In this document: one piece after another, positions 19,085 to 32,185 of the stretch
Layout of the letters: each line of letters opens with the position of its first letter
How positions within the stretch are numbered: position 1 is the stretch's first letter
Assembly (NCBI GenBank): GCA_030522415.1
Contig: CM060107.1
Location: 51,774,307 to 51,838,306, forward strand
Reading direction: 5' to 3'
Source: Channallabes apus
Lineage: Eukaryota; Chordata; Actinopteri; Siluriformes; Clariidae
Length of the DNA: 64,000 bases
Program-made: the position numbers and the translations under genes
The notes under the pieces: generated by a model
What the model saw: only the letters and a program-made list of their open reading frames with translations
The model's database searches: none
Told to the model about the DNA's origin: nothing

Positions 19085-20380
19085 TTAACCCTCATGTTCT
19101 GTCTGTTTGTGGCTCCCACTCATAATGTTCCTGGGCACTTTTGACTGGATCATTTTATTTCATTATAAATCTACAATAATACAAATATTATCATCCAGTG
19201 TTGTATTAGATCTTTTTATCAACTTGAGCGCTTGTGAACATTACAAGTTTTGAACTTGTATTTGCTGTTTATGTCCTACAGGCCTCATTTAACTGAGCTC
19301 AAACCACTCATTGTTTTAGGGAAAAAAGTATTATATATTATTTTGACTATAACAAATACTAAGATGAAACCTATTTCACTATTTATCATATGGTACTTCA
19401 CTGAAATGTTTACCAAAGTCACTTTAAAAAAAAAAAAGTTTCGTACAATTTAAAAAATTGTGGTATAAAATAACAACTTTTGTGTTTCCGGTCAAAACTG
19501 TCAGATATGATTTATTTATTTAAAACAAAATCCCAAATATACACAGGGAAAACTTAACTATATTACAAATATAATGCTTGACCCATACACTGCATAAACA
19601 TATTTATTATTTAAAAGTAGCCCTGCTGTTATTCCTAAGACTCCAGCACACTGCCCCTAATTTTTTTCAGGAACACTGATCAGCCGATTTGCCTGTGTAA
19701 ACTTGCATGTTCCAAGCATAACATGTCTTCACATCACATGCTGCCCATATTTTATACCACAGTAAGATTGTTTGTTTGGTATATACTGTTTAAATGGCAC
19801 CATCTCCTAAAACCGATGAGTTGCTCATCAACAGTGATGTCAGGACCTGGTTTGTAAATGAGAGACAGGCGCTCCAACCACTTCTGCTAAACTTCTCAGC
19901 CTGTCTCGTTAACTTTAGACTGTACTTGTGTGGTGGTCAACAAAGCGAATCACACATGACAGGATATGGAATGTCTGTACAGACACTGTAGCGTGAAAAA
20001 TTGCTTACAATTGTGTTCACACCTTATATGCTGGATGCAAATTCATTGCGGGATACAGTATGTAGACACAACACAAAATATACACACCCACATAGACTTC
20101 AATATTACCTGGGTTTACCTCTTTCCTGGTGTTTCCCTAAACTCTTCTACCCTTTAGGTTTGTCCTGTTCACGGCAACAATGGAGTCCGTGAATAAAAGT
20201 TGGAAACAGGAATCGATGACATTCACTCTTTTTTTGGACAGTAAGAAGACCACAACCTCAGCTGGGTCTTTTTCCTCATCAGTGTCAGAGGCTTACTCCT
20301 CTGGTTATACTCTGTGTTATCCTCAGCCTCTGACTCTTCCTCCTCTAAACCCTCCTCACTGTTAACCTGATCACTGTCAA
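19085..20380 (-). pseudogene. piggyBac-type transposase remnant with one TTAA end
   Basis: The left end is TTAA followed by CCCTCATGTT (19085-19098), a piggyBac-style terminus. On the minus strand, broken frames read as piggyBac transposase: YKPGPDITVDEQLIGFR (about 19800-19870) and KIWAACDVK / YAWNMQVYTGK (about 19690-19765), plus an acidic N-terminal stretch (GLEEEESEAED) near 20330-20355. Stops and frameshifts throughout, so dead. The right end is not found. A second fragment of the same family is at 52452-52796. Confidence 0.7.
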
Positions 20381-20597
20381 TGTTAAATATAATTCCACAG
20401 CTTCATGTGCAGTATATCTCCTGGTCATTGTGCTGCCACAAACTAAACTGTGAGAAAGGCATCAAAAACCTGTACATATCAGAGCTGCAAGAATGTTCCA
20501 TGAATGTTGACAATGTTGCAGTTTTGTTTTTCAGCAAATGCGGTAAAAATTGTTGTTGATTCCTGTGCAGGTTGCCATGGATGCCAAAAAGCAGCAT

Positions 20598-20598
<1 letters not shown>

Positions 20599-20632
<34 letters not shown>
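20599..20632. repeat. (GT)n microsatellite
   Basis: About 17 GT units. Confidence 0.95.
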
Positions 20633-20634
<2 letters not shown>

Positions 20635-20662
20635 TGTTCAAAGGCAGCTTCATGTTTAGGTT

Positions 20663-20945
20663 TGAGAAAGGAGTGTGGAAACGTGATTGAACTCTGCTTT
20701 ATACACCAATTGAAGTCTTACCCAATCATTTCCAATGACCAATAATTTATGATTGGGAACACCATGTATTAACATTAGTTAAATACATGCTCCTAAACCT
20801 TGTGGAAAGACTTCACAGAAGAGTTGAAGCTGTTTTAGCTGCAAAGGGCCAACATCATATTAAACCCTATGGATTTAGAAGTGGATGTTACTCAAGTTCA
20901 TATGTATATGAAGGCAGGAGAGCAAATACTTTTGGCAATACAATG
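20663..20945 (+). mobile_element. Tc1/mariner 3' end remnant
   Basis: Plus-strand sequence resembling the C-terminus and 3' terminus of a fish Tc1-like element (CTTGTGGAAAGACTTCACAG, GCTGCAAAGGGCCAACATC, ending AAATACTTTTGGCAATA). The rest of the element is absent. Confidence 0.6.
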
Positions 20946-22034
20946 TGTGTATATGTACTGTAGATCAGTTGTTTTGGCCTATTCATTGACAAAATTAAAT
21001 TTAACTTGATGCACCATAATCCTAGGTGTCTTTTGCGTTCATAGGGAGCATTAAGTGATTTTTACATGCATACAGTACATCAGACACTGTTTTGCCGAAT
21101 AGAGGAACTTTCTTTTATTAGGTTGTTCAGAAACAGGAAGCTCGGGCAGAACTTGAGAGGTGCACGATGGCTCTGTTTGTCCTCAAGGAAGACAAGGGCT
21201 GTCTTCAGCCACCACAGGAAATCGGGGTTCATATTAAGATTTAAGTTGTCAGAAAACAGAATTGGATTACAATCTACATAAATGAACTTTTTTGGCTTAG
21301 AGAAGTAAATTTTTGATTTCAGAAAAAGCCTACTGTTCTTTCCTATAATTCATAAAATTAAGTTTGTACTGAATCCTACTTTTAACTTGAGAAAAATGAA
21401 AAAGATTACTATAATTTACTCCTATTTCTTTATACTACATGAACGTATTTTGTTTCTTTTAAGGTAAAAACTAAACTTACAAACTTAAATTTTAGGTTTT
21501 TCTAAAGTGATATAATCAAGTTGTTACTAAGTAGAAAATAAGTTTTACTGGCCTAAGGCCTATTGTAATAACTTTTGTTTTTGATTTGTATGGATAATTT
21601 TTTTTTTATTTGCGGAAACTTTACAAATATACTCATATTTAATCAAAATTAAACCTTAAATAAAATTATTACATTTTATTTGAGAGAAAATGTAAAAAAA
21701 TTTAGTTGCAACAAATTGCAGAATTTTGATCCAAAGTATCATTTCAGTGCATAAAACACAATAAAAAAAATTCTAATTTATTTTGTGTTCAAATGCCATG
21801 TGTGAACAAAGTCATTGAACCTCATGAGAAATGGATAAAAATTACTACACTTTTTTAGCGAGGAAACATGGTCAGAACAAGCATGAGCATTAAAAATATT
21901 TTAATGTTTAATATCTTTTTTATATTTCTGTGGCGATCTGGACTAAATGGAAAGAGCAAAAATTTTCTTAATGTCTTTATAAAGAAAATTGAATATGAAA
22001 TATTATATAAAACATATAAATTGGCAGATGAATC
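20946..22034. other. AT-rich non-coding stretch
   Basis: Very AT-rich with short homopolymers. AAGTAAATTT-type motifs recall 13690-13740. No gene supported. Confidence 0.4.
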
Positions 22035-22077
22035 GCTGTGGCGACCCCTGAAAGGGAACAGCCGAAAGACAAAGATA
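22035..22077 (+). repeat. Tail fragment of second SINE family
   Basis: GCTGTGGCGACCCCTGAAAG plus AGCCGAAAGACAAAGA is the 3' tail motif of the SINE found inverted at 22338-22560. Confidence 0.6.
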
Positions 22078-22337
22078 TAAAACATATAAATATAATATAA
22101 AAAAGATTTACAAACAAATGACTGAAACAATGCACTGTAAAAGTTTTGAGGTAATAAGATTCTTTTTTAAAGTAGATAATCTTAGATGTTTTAAATTAAG
22201 TATACTGTACTTAATGCGTAAGGACAGATGAACTCAAATTAACTAAAACTTTTTTATCAATAATAAAAAAAATTACATGCTTGTTATATATTTTTAAGTA
22301 TTCAATACTTAAAATTGTTAATTCCCTAAAACATTTT

Positions 22338-22560
22338 GTTAGTCTTTTGACTGCTCCTGGGAAGGGGTCGCCACAGCGGATACTTGGTCTGCACATTCAA
22401 GCTTGGCACAGGTTTTACACCAGATGCCATTCCTGACGCAACCCTCCCATTTTATCCAGGCTTGGGATCGGTACTGCATCCAGTGGCTAGGATTCGGGCA
22501 CTGGCTGGGAATCGAACCCGGTCCTTTCGCATAGCAGGCGAGACACCTACCACTGAAATT
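22338..22560 (-). mobile_element. tRNA-derived SINE, second family
   Basis: Reverse complement starts TCAGTGGTAGGTGTCTCGCC (A-box region), then GGGTTCGATTCCC (B box), a body, and the tail CTGTGGCGACCCCTTCCC. This is a tRNA head plus a LINE-like tail, distinct from the (ATTC)n-tailed SINE. Confidence 0.7.
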
Positions 22561-22782
22561 CATACCTTAAACATTAGATATAAAAACTTTTCAACTTCAT
22601 ATGCAAAAGCAAATGTTTTACTTTGCAATAGGAATTCAACATTTTAATCAAATTACATCTTCATGCATGAACATCTTGCCATTAGCTTTAAAAGAAAGTG
22701 ATACAATATATTTAACCAGCAAAAATATACAACAGAACAGTTTTCTGCATGTTTTTTTTTGAATGTTTGAAAGAGTGTGTAC

Positions 22783-22872
22783 CTTTCTTTCTGGTTCTCC
22801 AATAAACCACAGCTACAGTGATGTGCAGAAAGATCACAGTCACCACAGCGAAGGGGACAAAGGGAAGAGACC
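22783..22872 (-). CDS. Transmembrane exon of Ig receptor
   Basis: 90-nt exon between CTCTCCAG and GTACAC. It encodes a hydrophobic helix followed by basic residues. The paralogous exon is at 38002-38109. Confidence 0.65.
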
Positions 22873-25800
22873 CTGGAGAGTTTTTATTAATATCAGTATT
22901 AGATTGGAAAATTATAGATTAGAAAATTACTTTAACAGAAGGAATTATATAGGAGATGAGAGAACATTGCATCCTGTATGTCACAGTGAATCAATGCATT
23001 AAATTTGAAGATTTTTCAAAGAAACCGCTAATGTGTTTATGCCCAATCACTCTCACTCACTCATCTTCTATACCGCTTTATTCTGCATTCAGGGTCGCAG
23101 GGACCTGGAGCATATCCCAGGATGCTTAGGGCACGAGGCAGGGTATACCCTGGACAGGATGCCAATCCATCGCAGTGCACACACACATACAGTACACACA
23201 CTCACACACTACAGGAAATTTGGGAACGCCAATTAGCCTAACCTGCATGTCTTTGGACTGTGGGAGAGTACACGGAGGAAACCCACCAAGAACCAGGAGA
23301 ACATGCAAAGTCCATGAACACAGAGACGAGAACAGTACTAACCACTACACCATATATTTATTGCTGAATAATCTCTGCGATTTTATATATGAAGTTTTAG
23401 TACTGTATCTAAAAATCTGGATCATAAATAGAGTGTAAATATAATTTTAAAAGAGAAGTTTGAGAAGAACAACAACAACAACAAAAACATGAATAATTAA
23501 ACCATTAATGAAAGAAATGCAGTGAATTGATCATTACCTTTTCCAGGTTTTTCCGAGTGCGGATTTGTTTTGTCATTCACCACCAGAATTGGTTTTGTAG
23601 AAAAACCTGTTTTCAAAATGTGAAATTTTTTAAGAACTGTGTTTTGCTCCAAGCTGATGCGTCAGCCTGCACTCACTATCGTACTATAACTGTGTGTTAC
23701 AGTGGTGTGTAGTACCTCGTTTGGAACTTTTCATTTTTGGTCTTGATGTTAATTGTCTTTTTGTGGCTTCTGCAAAAATATTTAATCTTTTGTGAATAAA
23801 TCCGGGCATCAAAGTTACAGCAGCTCAGAAGACATTCAGATAATCCACAACCACAGACATAAACACAAACAAACAATATTCCATGTACTTCAATAGACAC
23901 TAGAGCCAGCTTCACATGCTTCATATACATGAGATCAGTTTAACTTTTACTCTGACTTTTACCTTTTACTACTTTTAATCTGTCATGAGATTATCACTGA
24001 AGTAGCATTGTGTATAAAAATTAATCATTTACCATCAGCTATGAGTCTGATGTCTCTGTATTTACGCTCTTTAACACTACACCTGTAATCTCCTCCATCC
24101 TCTACAGTCAGGTGTGATATGAGCAGAGAGAGATTTCCTGAAGAGTGATCATTAACCAGCTGATATCTGTCTTTGTACTGATCACTCTCAGGAGATATCT
24201 CTACATATTTTTCTGTTATGTATTTCTCCCATGTGAATGTCCCAGGTGTGGTGTGGAGGTCAGTGCAGGAGCAGGGCAGCAGTACTGAGTCTCCTGTGTA
24301 TGCAGTGATGGTTTTCAGGTCTCCTCTTCCTTCCAGCCTGCAGCCTGTAGGGACACACCAGTTAATTAAGTCAGTATCTGAGGTGTAGTAATCATTTATG
24401 CATATTTACAAAGTTTGCCTGAAAGGTTCACAAATTCCCCATAACACTGTGACCTGTGTCATGAGAGTTACGCAATTATGTGTAAAAAAGCAATGATTAC
24501 GTTAGATTTACACTAGTTTCACACACACACACACACACACACACTATTCTTTTCACAGGTAAAGTCCAGGGCTCGGTTTCTCGAAAGCTTCTTATCGCTA
24601 AGTAGTTCTTAAGTTGTAACTTAACTTCTCTCTTAACGTTATGGCGCATTTCCCATAACGTTTGTACGCTCAGTATTTCCTGTTTAATAATTTTATTCTA
24701 TTTTATATCAGTACTAATAGAGTGAATTTTAATTAGCCTATTTCATAATGTGACTAATGCCTTAAAATTGGCAATCACTTTTAATACTGAACAGGTGGCA
24801 AACAATTTGGCAGTTGGTTGATGTGCTAAACTGAAGACGGCGCCGTTCGCGGAGCCGTGTGGTTCATGTAAATCTTTCGTTTTATGTGTGTTTCCATCTT
24901 TCTGCGTGAAAAATTAAACATGTTTAATTTTTTTGGTGGTCCTCGCGGGAAGCTTGCGGACCATGCAGAACTTCAAAGAATGTTAGCGGAACGTCGGTGG
25001 GCAATCGCGGCAGGTCACGGTGTCTAACATCACATCTCACCATGAGTCAAACCACATACTGTAGGTGAGATAGGGGCACCGTGAGTTGCCTCGAGTGACC
25101 GCACGACGTTCTGCGAAGATCTGCAAGGTCTGCGAGCTTCCACATGTTAAACATGTTTAATTGTTTTGAGTGGTAAGATGGAAACGGCAGCAAAACTCGC
25201 GCTGAATCATGATGAACCATACTTATGGCCACCACGCGAAACCACGTAGGTGAGATAGGGGTATTAACCCTCCACTCTGTCAACTCATCGTATACATTCC
25301 ATAAGTGCGCTATACAACCCCAACCACTGACATGCTTCACGTTGTTTCTGAAGCTGGTGAAGAGTGTTATCAGCTGTTTGTCCATCAACTATGATTGTAT
25401 ACCCGGTTCGTTTCACCGTCACTACAGGGTACATGAAAATATTAGCGACAGTTTGGTGACTTAATTTATATATTTGTCTATTATGGCAAGCTAACCCATG
25501 TCAAAAAAAAGAATTTACTGCAATGTTTAATTTGCATAGAAAGTGCCGTCTTTCTTAACGCTGTTATGCAAAAGGATTCAAAAATCGATTCCTGCGCAAC
25601 CGATGTCAGCTAATTCAGGACCTCCACTTCAGGACACAGCACCTTGTAACGTCAGATGTAAAACTCAGCGACTTAAGAAGACTCCTAAGGGACAGTTCAG
25701 GAAACACAATTAGAAAAGTAATCAACTTATGTAAGATATATCTTAAGAGTCTTCTTAGAGCGCTTAGAGTGTGCGTTATTGGGAAACCGGGCCCAGATTA

Positions 25801-26911
25801 ATTTGCTTTACAGAAAATTGCTTTACAGCAAATTAATGCAATTGTTAAAATAGCTATACAAATAAAATTTAATTAAGTTGAATATTCAATTCAATTCAAT
25901 TTTATTTGTATAGAGCCTTTAACAGTTGACATATGCCGTCACAGATGCTTTTATTGAAAGTGCAGGTGAAGGTTAACCACAATAGTTTGGCAGTACCGGG
26001 ATTTGAACTCATACAAATGATGTGTCATGGTTTCCTCAGATTTTTCTCTTATTTCTATAGAATACATCAGGCAGCAGTCTTACAGGTATTCACCTGGGCC
26101 ATGTTATGTGTGATCAGCTTATTTATAGTGTGTGTTGTACTTCATCGTCTTGTGTCTGATTATACTGTTATAACTGTTTTCCTGTTACACTATCGAGGTG
26201 TTTCACTCTTTGTTTTAGTCATCGTGTGTGGGCATGAGTATACACGTTTAGCCTGTAGCCCAGCTACAGCTAAAAAAAAAAGTCTGCCCTTACTTTAACC
26301 CTCTCATTTTTTCATGACAACATACTCAAAACTTTAACTACTGAGCTGCCTAACACATTTTTCTTATTCTACTGTAGCTTACACAGATTTATACGAGGGG
26401 TGATCAAGTCAAACCAAAACTTGTGATGAAATGTCCCATGAATGAAGATTTAAAAATGATTGACATTTACAGTAGACTTCAAGCACAGTACAGTGATGAG
26501 ACTTTTAGCTGCAGTAAAACATGTGAATAGTGCAAATATTTAAAAGAATTATAAAATACATTTCAGGTTGACAACAGTGTATCATGAGAGCTTGTTTAAA
26601 TAAAACAAATGTAACAAACTTAATCCAATACAGTTTAACCTTGAATTGCGAGCATAATTCGTTCTGGAAATATGCTTATATTCCAAAGAACTTGTACTGT
26701 ATATAAAAGTGTACTTTCCTGTAATAAAAATTGGAAACTCTGATTATTCATTCCTCAACCCAAAAGTATTAACATAAAAATGATTAATACAAAATCTAAA
26801 GTTAAAATTCAAACAAATTAACCTGGACTTCACCTTTGAAAAGAATCATGACTGGTGTGAGGAAGAGTAGAGGAGGAAGACGAGGGGGATTATTGTGTAG
26901 GACGACACACA

Positions 26912-26943
<32 letters not shown>

Positions 26944-29900
26944 TACACATGTGACTTTAACAAGAAATCTCTGTAATGACAATTGCTATTGCAAGGATGA
27001 CGCGGAAATATGACGTTGTCATTAAAAACAGATTGATTTCCCACACTGCTACAGCCTTTTTCACTTTTTTCTCTACAAGGCCATTGTTGGTGTACAGTTA
27101 CTAAAGAACAGTCACTACACTTGAACACAAAACGCTTTATATGCAAAATGCCTCACATGCACACACACATGGTAACAATGCTATAGTAAACATTACATGT
27201 GCGCATGGATGTTGATTATACTATACAAGTGATGCATGCACAATGAGACTGAACATGGAAGACAATTACCCACAATCCTGCAATCACAAATAGAGAGTAG
27301 AACAATTGGTTTAGTTGCGATCACATGACTCTCGTCAGAAAAAGCGCATGCATACTACTCGTATTTCAAGACCTCGCTCATTTATCAAGTTAAAGTTTAT
27401 TAAACATTTTTGCTCATTTTGCAAAACACTTGAATACCAAGTTATTCACAATTCAGTGTTTTACTGCACGTTTACAATGTTACACAAAGAGGAACCTTTC
27501 CATTCTAACACCTACAGTACCTACAATAATTAATATCCCACTGTACATTGCATTGTCTGATATTTTACTGTAAAGCAAGGCTCATAATACTGCGTTTTTC
27601 TATAGAATGAATACCGTATTTGCTATGAGTGGCGATCTTGGGATATTAAATGGCCACCAAGTTCGTTATGTTTTGTGAATGGGAGCCGATGTGGGGCTTA
27701 AGAGGGGAGATTGTGGAGAGTGTTTTCAACATTTCTTTCGTCTATTCTTTCCTCGTTTATTTTCCAACACAACTTAAGTTTTTGTTGTTTCACTCACTCA
27801 CTCTCACTTATATCGCTTTATCCTGTATTCAGGGTCGAAGGGGCCTGGAGCCTATCCCATGAGACTTATGGACAATGCAGGGTACACCCTGGACAGGGTG
27901 CCAATCCATTGCAGACTCTTTTTCTCTTTTCCTGTTTAACACAACTTTTGTCTCTTCTTTTCAGCACATTATTTTTGCTTTTCTTTTTTTTAACACACTC
28001 TTTTCTTTTTTTCTTTTCACACATGCTTTGTCCCTATACCTGAGGGTCTCACTCCATACATGGTGCTAGCTAAACGTTTATTACTGAACTAATATTGTGT
28101 AAAAAAAAACATTAGTAATTTACCTGCAACACTGAGTCTGAAATCTTTTTTACTACCATTAACACTACACCTGTAATCTCCTCCATCCTCTACAGTCAGG
28201 TGTGATACGAGCAGAGAGAGATTTCCTGAAGAGTGATCATTAACCAGCTGAAATCTGTCTTTGTACTGCGCACTTTTAGGAGATATCTCTACCCAGTCAT
28301 TTCCATTGTTTATTGTGTATTTCCTCCATGTGACTGTCACAGGTGTGGTGCGGAGGTCAGTGCAGGAGCAGGGCAGCAGTACTGAGTCTCCTTTGTATGC
28401 AGTGATGGGTTTTGTCTCTCAGCTCCTTCCAGTCTGCAGCCTGTAGGAACACACACATTAACAGACATCAGCTTTTGCAGCAACAGTAGAGAACCACACT
28501 CAACCAGTACTGTTCAAAACTTCTCAAACTCAAAATTTTTATAAAGGGTATTTATTTGAATGTGAAATTATGAAAAGATAACATGCTTGTAATGAAGAGG
28601 GTCTTGCATGGTGCAGAACCACAGGAACACATAGATCTGCTTTAAATCTGCTCAAATTTTATATATATATATAATACAGTTACAAGGGACATATTTGTTT
28701 GTTTGTTTTTACACCTTGTCCTGATATGTTCACAAATAAATAATACAGATGCACGCCTTTAATGCTTTAAATGCTTTTCATTCAGACCTTTTATGAATTT
28801 ATTCTATTTTTCCATGGACCGATCCATCTAGCAGGGACAGCGGCTCATTGTCTTTTACACTGACAGTGTACGCTTGATCACATGGTGCTATAGTCAGTCC
28901 AAGGAAGTAACTTTCTCCTCCTTTATAAAATCATTTTGTGCAATCGCTCCCCAATTTCTTTTCATTTCTCATGTCCAAATACACAGATATAAGAGGAAAA
29001 ATTGTGCAAAAAAAAGATGTGAGAAAGCTTAAAAGTTTGGAGGCAGATGCTGGCAAAGCTTTCAGACATGTTTACTGTAGAGGCTGCTGCAGTCTCCTCT
29101 TCCTCATCCACAGTGCCAAAGTTCATGCAGCATCATCAAGTGATTTATTGTTCTTTTGGCAGAGAATTTTGCTTCTTTGCTTCAAAATTAATTTGTAGAA
29201 TTAACTTAAATGATTATAACTTATAAAATAATAAAGTTAATCTTTGCTAGATGTCTCATGTTACACTGAAGTTAGTACTGGACTGTTATTACTCTTGTTA
29301 ACTCCATGGTATGTCTTTAAATATGAAACCAGATGTTATGTCAATATTTTTTTCTCAAAATATTCAGAAGCAAGCTGTGATATATATTGTACTTAAAGTG
29401 TTTGATTTAAATAAAACCTTATAACTGTGATGCTGTGTAAGGGTTAGCCCATAGAGGGCGCCAAATGCCCAGACTCTGTTTGTATTTTTGGTTGTAGTTT
29501 GTTTGATGGGAACTTCATTTCCCACAAGGCACCTCGGTCAGGTGATGAGAGCACTCACTTTTTTTTCACAAGTTTACTTGGTGCTCTGGGACAAGAGCTT
29601 TTTTGTTTCAGTTTTGACTTTAAGACAACACTAATAAAAGAACATCTTTCAAACTGTCACCTTGCCTCTGCATTTATGCCACGCCCACACAGACAGCCAG
29701 TTCATGACATGCTGCTGTGTTTATTTTTATTCTCACCCTACATTAGTGGGGGGGGGGGGGGGGCACCTCTCCACACTATGCCCCCTAATGTCTGGCTGAG
29801 GAGTTCATGCTTCCATTGTATCATGTATCATATAATATAAAATATAGCCATACAGTGAAACCTTGGATTGTGAGCATAAAACTTTCCGGAAGCATGCTTT

Positions 29901-30199
29901 TATATCAAAGCAACAAGTAAATTAAAGCAAATTTCCACCATAAGAAATAAAGGAAATGTCAACAATTCATTCCTCAGTCCAAAAATACTCATATAATAAT
30001 AATTAATACAAAATATGAAGTAAAAATTAAACAAATTAATCTGCACTGTATAGCTAATAAAAAAAATCATGGCTGTAGTGATTGGAAGTAGACAGTAGAG
30101 GGTCCCTCTCCTCTCTACTTCCAATCACTACAGCCATATGATGGATATGGGGGGGGGGGGGGGCTTTTGTGTAGGACAAGTTTCACACACACATCCGCA

Positions 30200-30253
<54 letters not shown>

Positions 30254-30309
30254 CAAGTTTACCAATAGAGACTCTCACTCATGCAATCGAGCGCGCATGC
30301 GCACGCACG

Positions 30310-30351
<42 letters not shown>

Positions 30352-30444
30352 TGGACACACATACAGTACACCCACTACAGTAGCTTGCAAACAGAACCAG
30401 AGAGAGGAGAGGGAAGGGAAGGGGGCTACTGTGTAGGACGACAT

Positions 30445-30502
<58 letters not shown>

Positions 30503-31201
30503 CAGTTTACCAAATAAAGACTCTCACTCACAATCATTGTTATAGTAAACAGTACACACACGCACAGACGTTGACTATAGTAAAAAACTTTTTGATTCTA
30601 AATAGTGTCTAATTTTAGCAACATCAGATCCAAGTGATGTAACTCATGACATGAAGTTGTATGAGAAAACACACCTGCATTCCTGTTACATTGGCCCTGA
30701 TCATAATGAACACACTCTATACTGTAGATGACCTACTGCAAATTTGTCAGTTTATCATATTCCTGTGTTGACAGGAAGATCTATCAGTGAATGATGGAAT
30801 TTAACTATGATTTAACTAGAGCTAAATGTAACATTTATGATAAATTTAACCTAAATTTAAAGAAGTAAAAAAGACGATACAAAGATCTAAAAGCCACAAC
30901 CTGTCGAGTCTGTTTTTATCTTGTGTTACTCTGCAGCACTGAAACTCTGCATACCACCAAAGTTGAGTGGCGAGAGACACAGGACGAAGGAGACATGAAC
31001 TCAGGACATAGACAGGGATTAATAAAGCTCTGGCACAAAGTTCTCGTTTAATTATGTTGTAAACAGGTTTGATAAATATCAGTAAATCAATAACACATGC
31101 TCATGCTTTAAAGCTATTTGATGGTAAATTCTTACATACTGTAAACTGTTTCCTGGTATATTACTACATAGACATATAGAGAGACATATAGATACTAAAG
31201 A

Positions 31202-31233
<32 letters not shown>

Positions 31234-31380
31234 CTCACCTTCAGTGACATGAAGCTGTATGAGGAGGAGAAGAAAACACACCTGCATTCTTACTGACGAC
31301 CCAAACACACACATTAATCCAGAGAGAGAATTAGAGCTAAACACACACTGACCAACTGCTGCACCGAGTCTCATCATAAT
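22783..31380 (-). CDS. V-set Ig receptor gene (CD300/pIgR-like), multi-exon
   Basis: Type I membrane immunoglobulin receptor assembled from exons with consensus splice sites on the minus strand: signal peptide 31239-31380 (hydrophobic CFLLLLIQLHVTEG), V-set domain 24033-24344, short exons 23716-23769 and 23538-23606 (Ser/Pro/Lys-rich stalk), and a transmembrane exon 22783-22872 (FVPFAVVTVIFLHITVAVVY followed by WRTRKK). The V domain has LLPCSC and DGGDYRCS, the paired cysteines of a V-set fold. The cytoplasmic exons must lie further left but I could not identify them, so activating or inhibitory type is unknown. A second V exon (28124-28440) lies between signal and this V exon and is frameshifted. 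The linkage of exons is inferred from order and strand. Confidence 0.6.
23051..23350 (-). mobile_element. tRNA-SINE, head-truncated
   Basis: Minus-oriented copy from the tail (CTTCTATACCGCTTTATTC) to CACTACAC. The tRNA-like head is shortened and the middle has small deletions. Confidence 0.8.
24033..24344 (-). CDS. V-set immunoglobulin exon, intact
   Basis: 312 nt (104 codons), phase 1 at both ends, open throughout. It starts after CTACAG and ends before GTAAAT. Residues in order: ITAYTGDSVLLPCSC (first Cys), W in FTWEK, and NLSLLISHLTVEDGGDYRCS (second Cys with the D-x-G-x-Y-x-C signature). The extra C-S-C pair near the first cysteine is typical of CD300/pIgR-type domains. This is the only fully open V exon in the cluster. 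Confidence 0.8.
24569..25794. mobile_element. Non-autonomous DNA transposon with GGGCYCGGTTTC ends
   Basis: The left end GGGCTCGGTTTCTCGAAAGC and the inverted right end GGGCCCGGTTTCCCAATAAC form terminal inverted repeats of a 1.2 kb element. Inside are two copies of an AAACCAC...GGTGAGATAGGGG block (25043-25077 and 25237-25260) and AAACATGTTTAA motifs. No transposase. It resembles fish Harbinger-type MITEs; no clear target duplication seen. Confidence 0.5.
25795..28123. other. Non-coding, repeat-derived
   Basis: Contains a (TTCAA)n-TTTTATTTGTATAGAG motif common in fish repeats (25886-25920), a (CA)n tract (26906-26950), and a dispersed repeat starting AACCTTGAATTGCGAGCATAA at 26638 whose relative starts at 29854. 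Also a partial SINE (listed separately). No gene supported. Confidence 0.4.
27793..27917 (-). mobile_element. tRNA-SINE 3' fragment
   Basis: Tail and adjoining body only (TATCGCTTTATCCTGTATTC through GGTGCCAATCCATTGCAG). Confidence 0.75.
28124..28440 (-). pseudogene. V-set immunoglobulin exon with frameshift
   Basis: Paralogue of the V exon at 24033-24344 with preserved splice sites (CTACAG before, GTAAAT after) but 317 nt long, so out of phase by two. Around 28405-28420 an extra C and nearby indels shift the frame between the CRLEG start and the ITAYKGDSVLLPC part. Downstream of the shift the domain is complete (WRKYTINN, LTVEDGGDYRCSV). It is probably a dead exon unless the start is reached differently. 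A sequencing error is the alternative. Confidence 0.65.
28441..30650. other. Non-coding, repeat-rich
   Basis: Holds a poly-G run (29747-29763), the second copy of the AACCTTGGATTGTGAGCATAA repeat (29854 onward), a short inverted repeat (GTAGTGATTGGAAGTAGA around 30076 with its reverse at 30112-30135) and three (CA)n tracts. No gene supported. Confidence 0.45.
30200..30500. repeat. Cluster of (CA)n microsatellites
   Basis: CA runs at about 30200-30251, 30312-30349 and 30459-30498, with GCGCACGC interruptions. Confidence 0.95.
31239..31380 (-). CDS. Signal-peptide exon of Ig receptor
   Basis: The minus strand encodes a hydrophobic leader (MQVCFLLLLIQLHVTEG) followed directly by the donor GTGAGT. 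An upstream in-frame ATG would give a longer N-terminus. Paralogous leader exons at 32186-32335 (broken) and about 30655-30725 (fragment) share the flank AATGAACACACTCTA. Confidence 0.6.
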
Positions 31381-32185
31381 GAACACACTCTACACATCAC
31401 ACACTGCAAGTTTATCAGATTAAATCTTCCACAGATTCTTAAGAAGCATCAAAACAGGAAGCACAAAATTCACAATAAAATTGCTGACCAACAGAAATGA
31501 CAAGTTGCACAGCATACTGTAACTAAGACCAGGTTCTAAAGCATAATAAATTATAATAAAACTTCTAATGACTGTAAGCTGTAAATTGTTATTTATTTTA
31601 TATACCGCACTCCAACATCCACACCCTTATATTTAACACAGTAAGGTTAAATTTAACAGCACTTTATGCACTTTATACATTAACACACAGCATTTGTGCA
31701 GAGCTGAAGAGGCACCACTGACCTGGTGCATGATAAACACAATTACCTAATCCCTGTACAAACTCCTGAAACATTTTGAGGGCAAACTCCCTCTTAACCT
31801 CTAAAAATTGAAAATAACCCAAACTGATGTTAAATCTGTGTGTCTCAGCTAAAGTGTACAATGAGACAGCTTTGCTGGTATGCCATGACAGTGTAAACCT
31901 TTCCCTCTTTCTCTCTCATCAGGTTAGGAATTACTCCTGTATTAGTCTGAACGCTATAGATTAGAGGATTAATAGACTTTCACTTCAGTGTGCCTCAAGA
32001 GAGGAAACATCTACAAAAAGGAAAGTTAAGAAGAAACTGAAAACCCCAGAGGAAACCTAAGCAGAGACAGGAGATCAGGGGAGACGTCGCACAGACAGTA
32101 ACACCAGCTGAAGATCAAAGCAGAGACCTGTAAGGCCTGGAGTACTGAATATTTATTACTCAATATATGAAAAGGGAAATGCTGA
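31381..32185. other. Non-coding spacer between leader exons
   Basis: No supported gene. Confidence 0.4.

Noticed and set aside
13664..21750. One large CACTA-type transposon from CACTGAAAAAAAG (13664) to CAGTG (near 21746)
   Set aside because: Ends are only five matching bases, target repeats do not agree, and many unrelated elements lie between.
25933..26298. 121-aa hydrophobic frame that looks like a membrane protein
   Set aside because: It starts in common repeat sequence, has no family resemblance and no splice or promoter context; probably chance.
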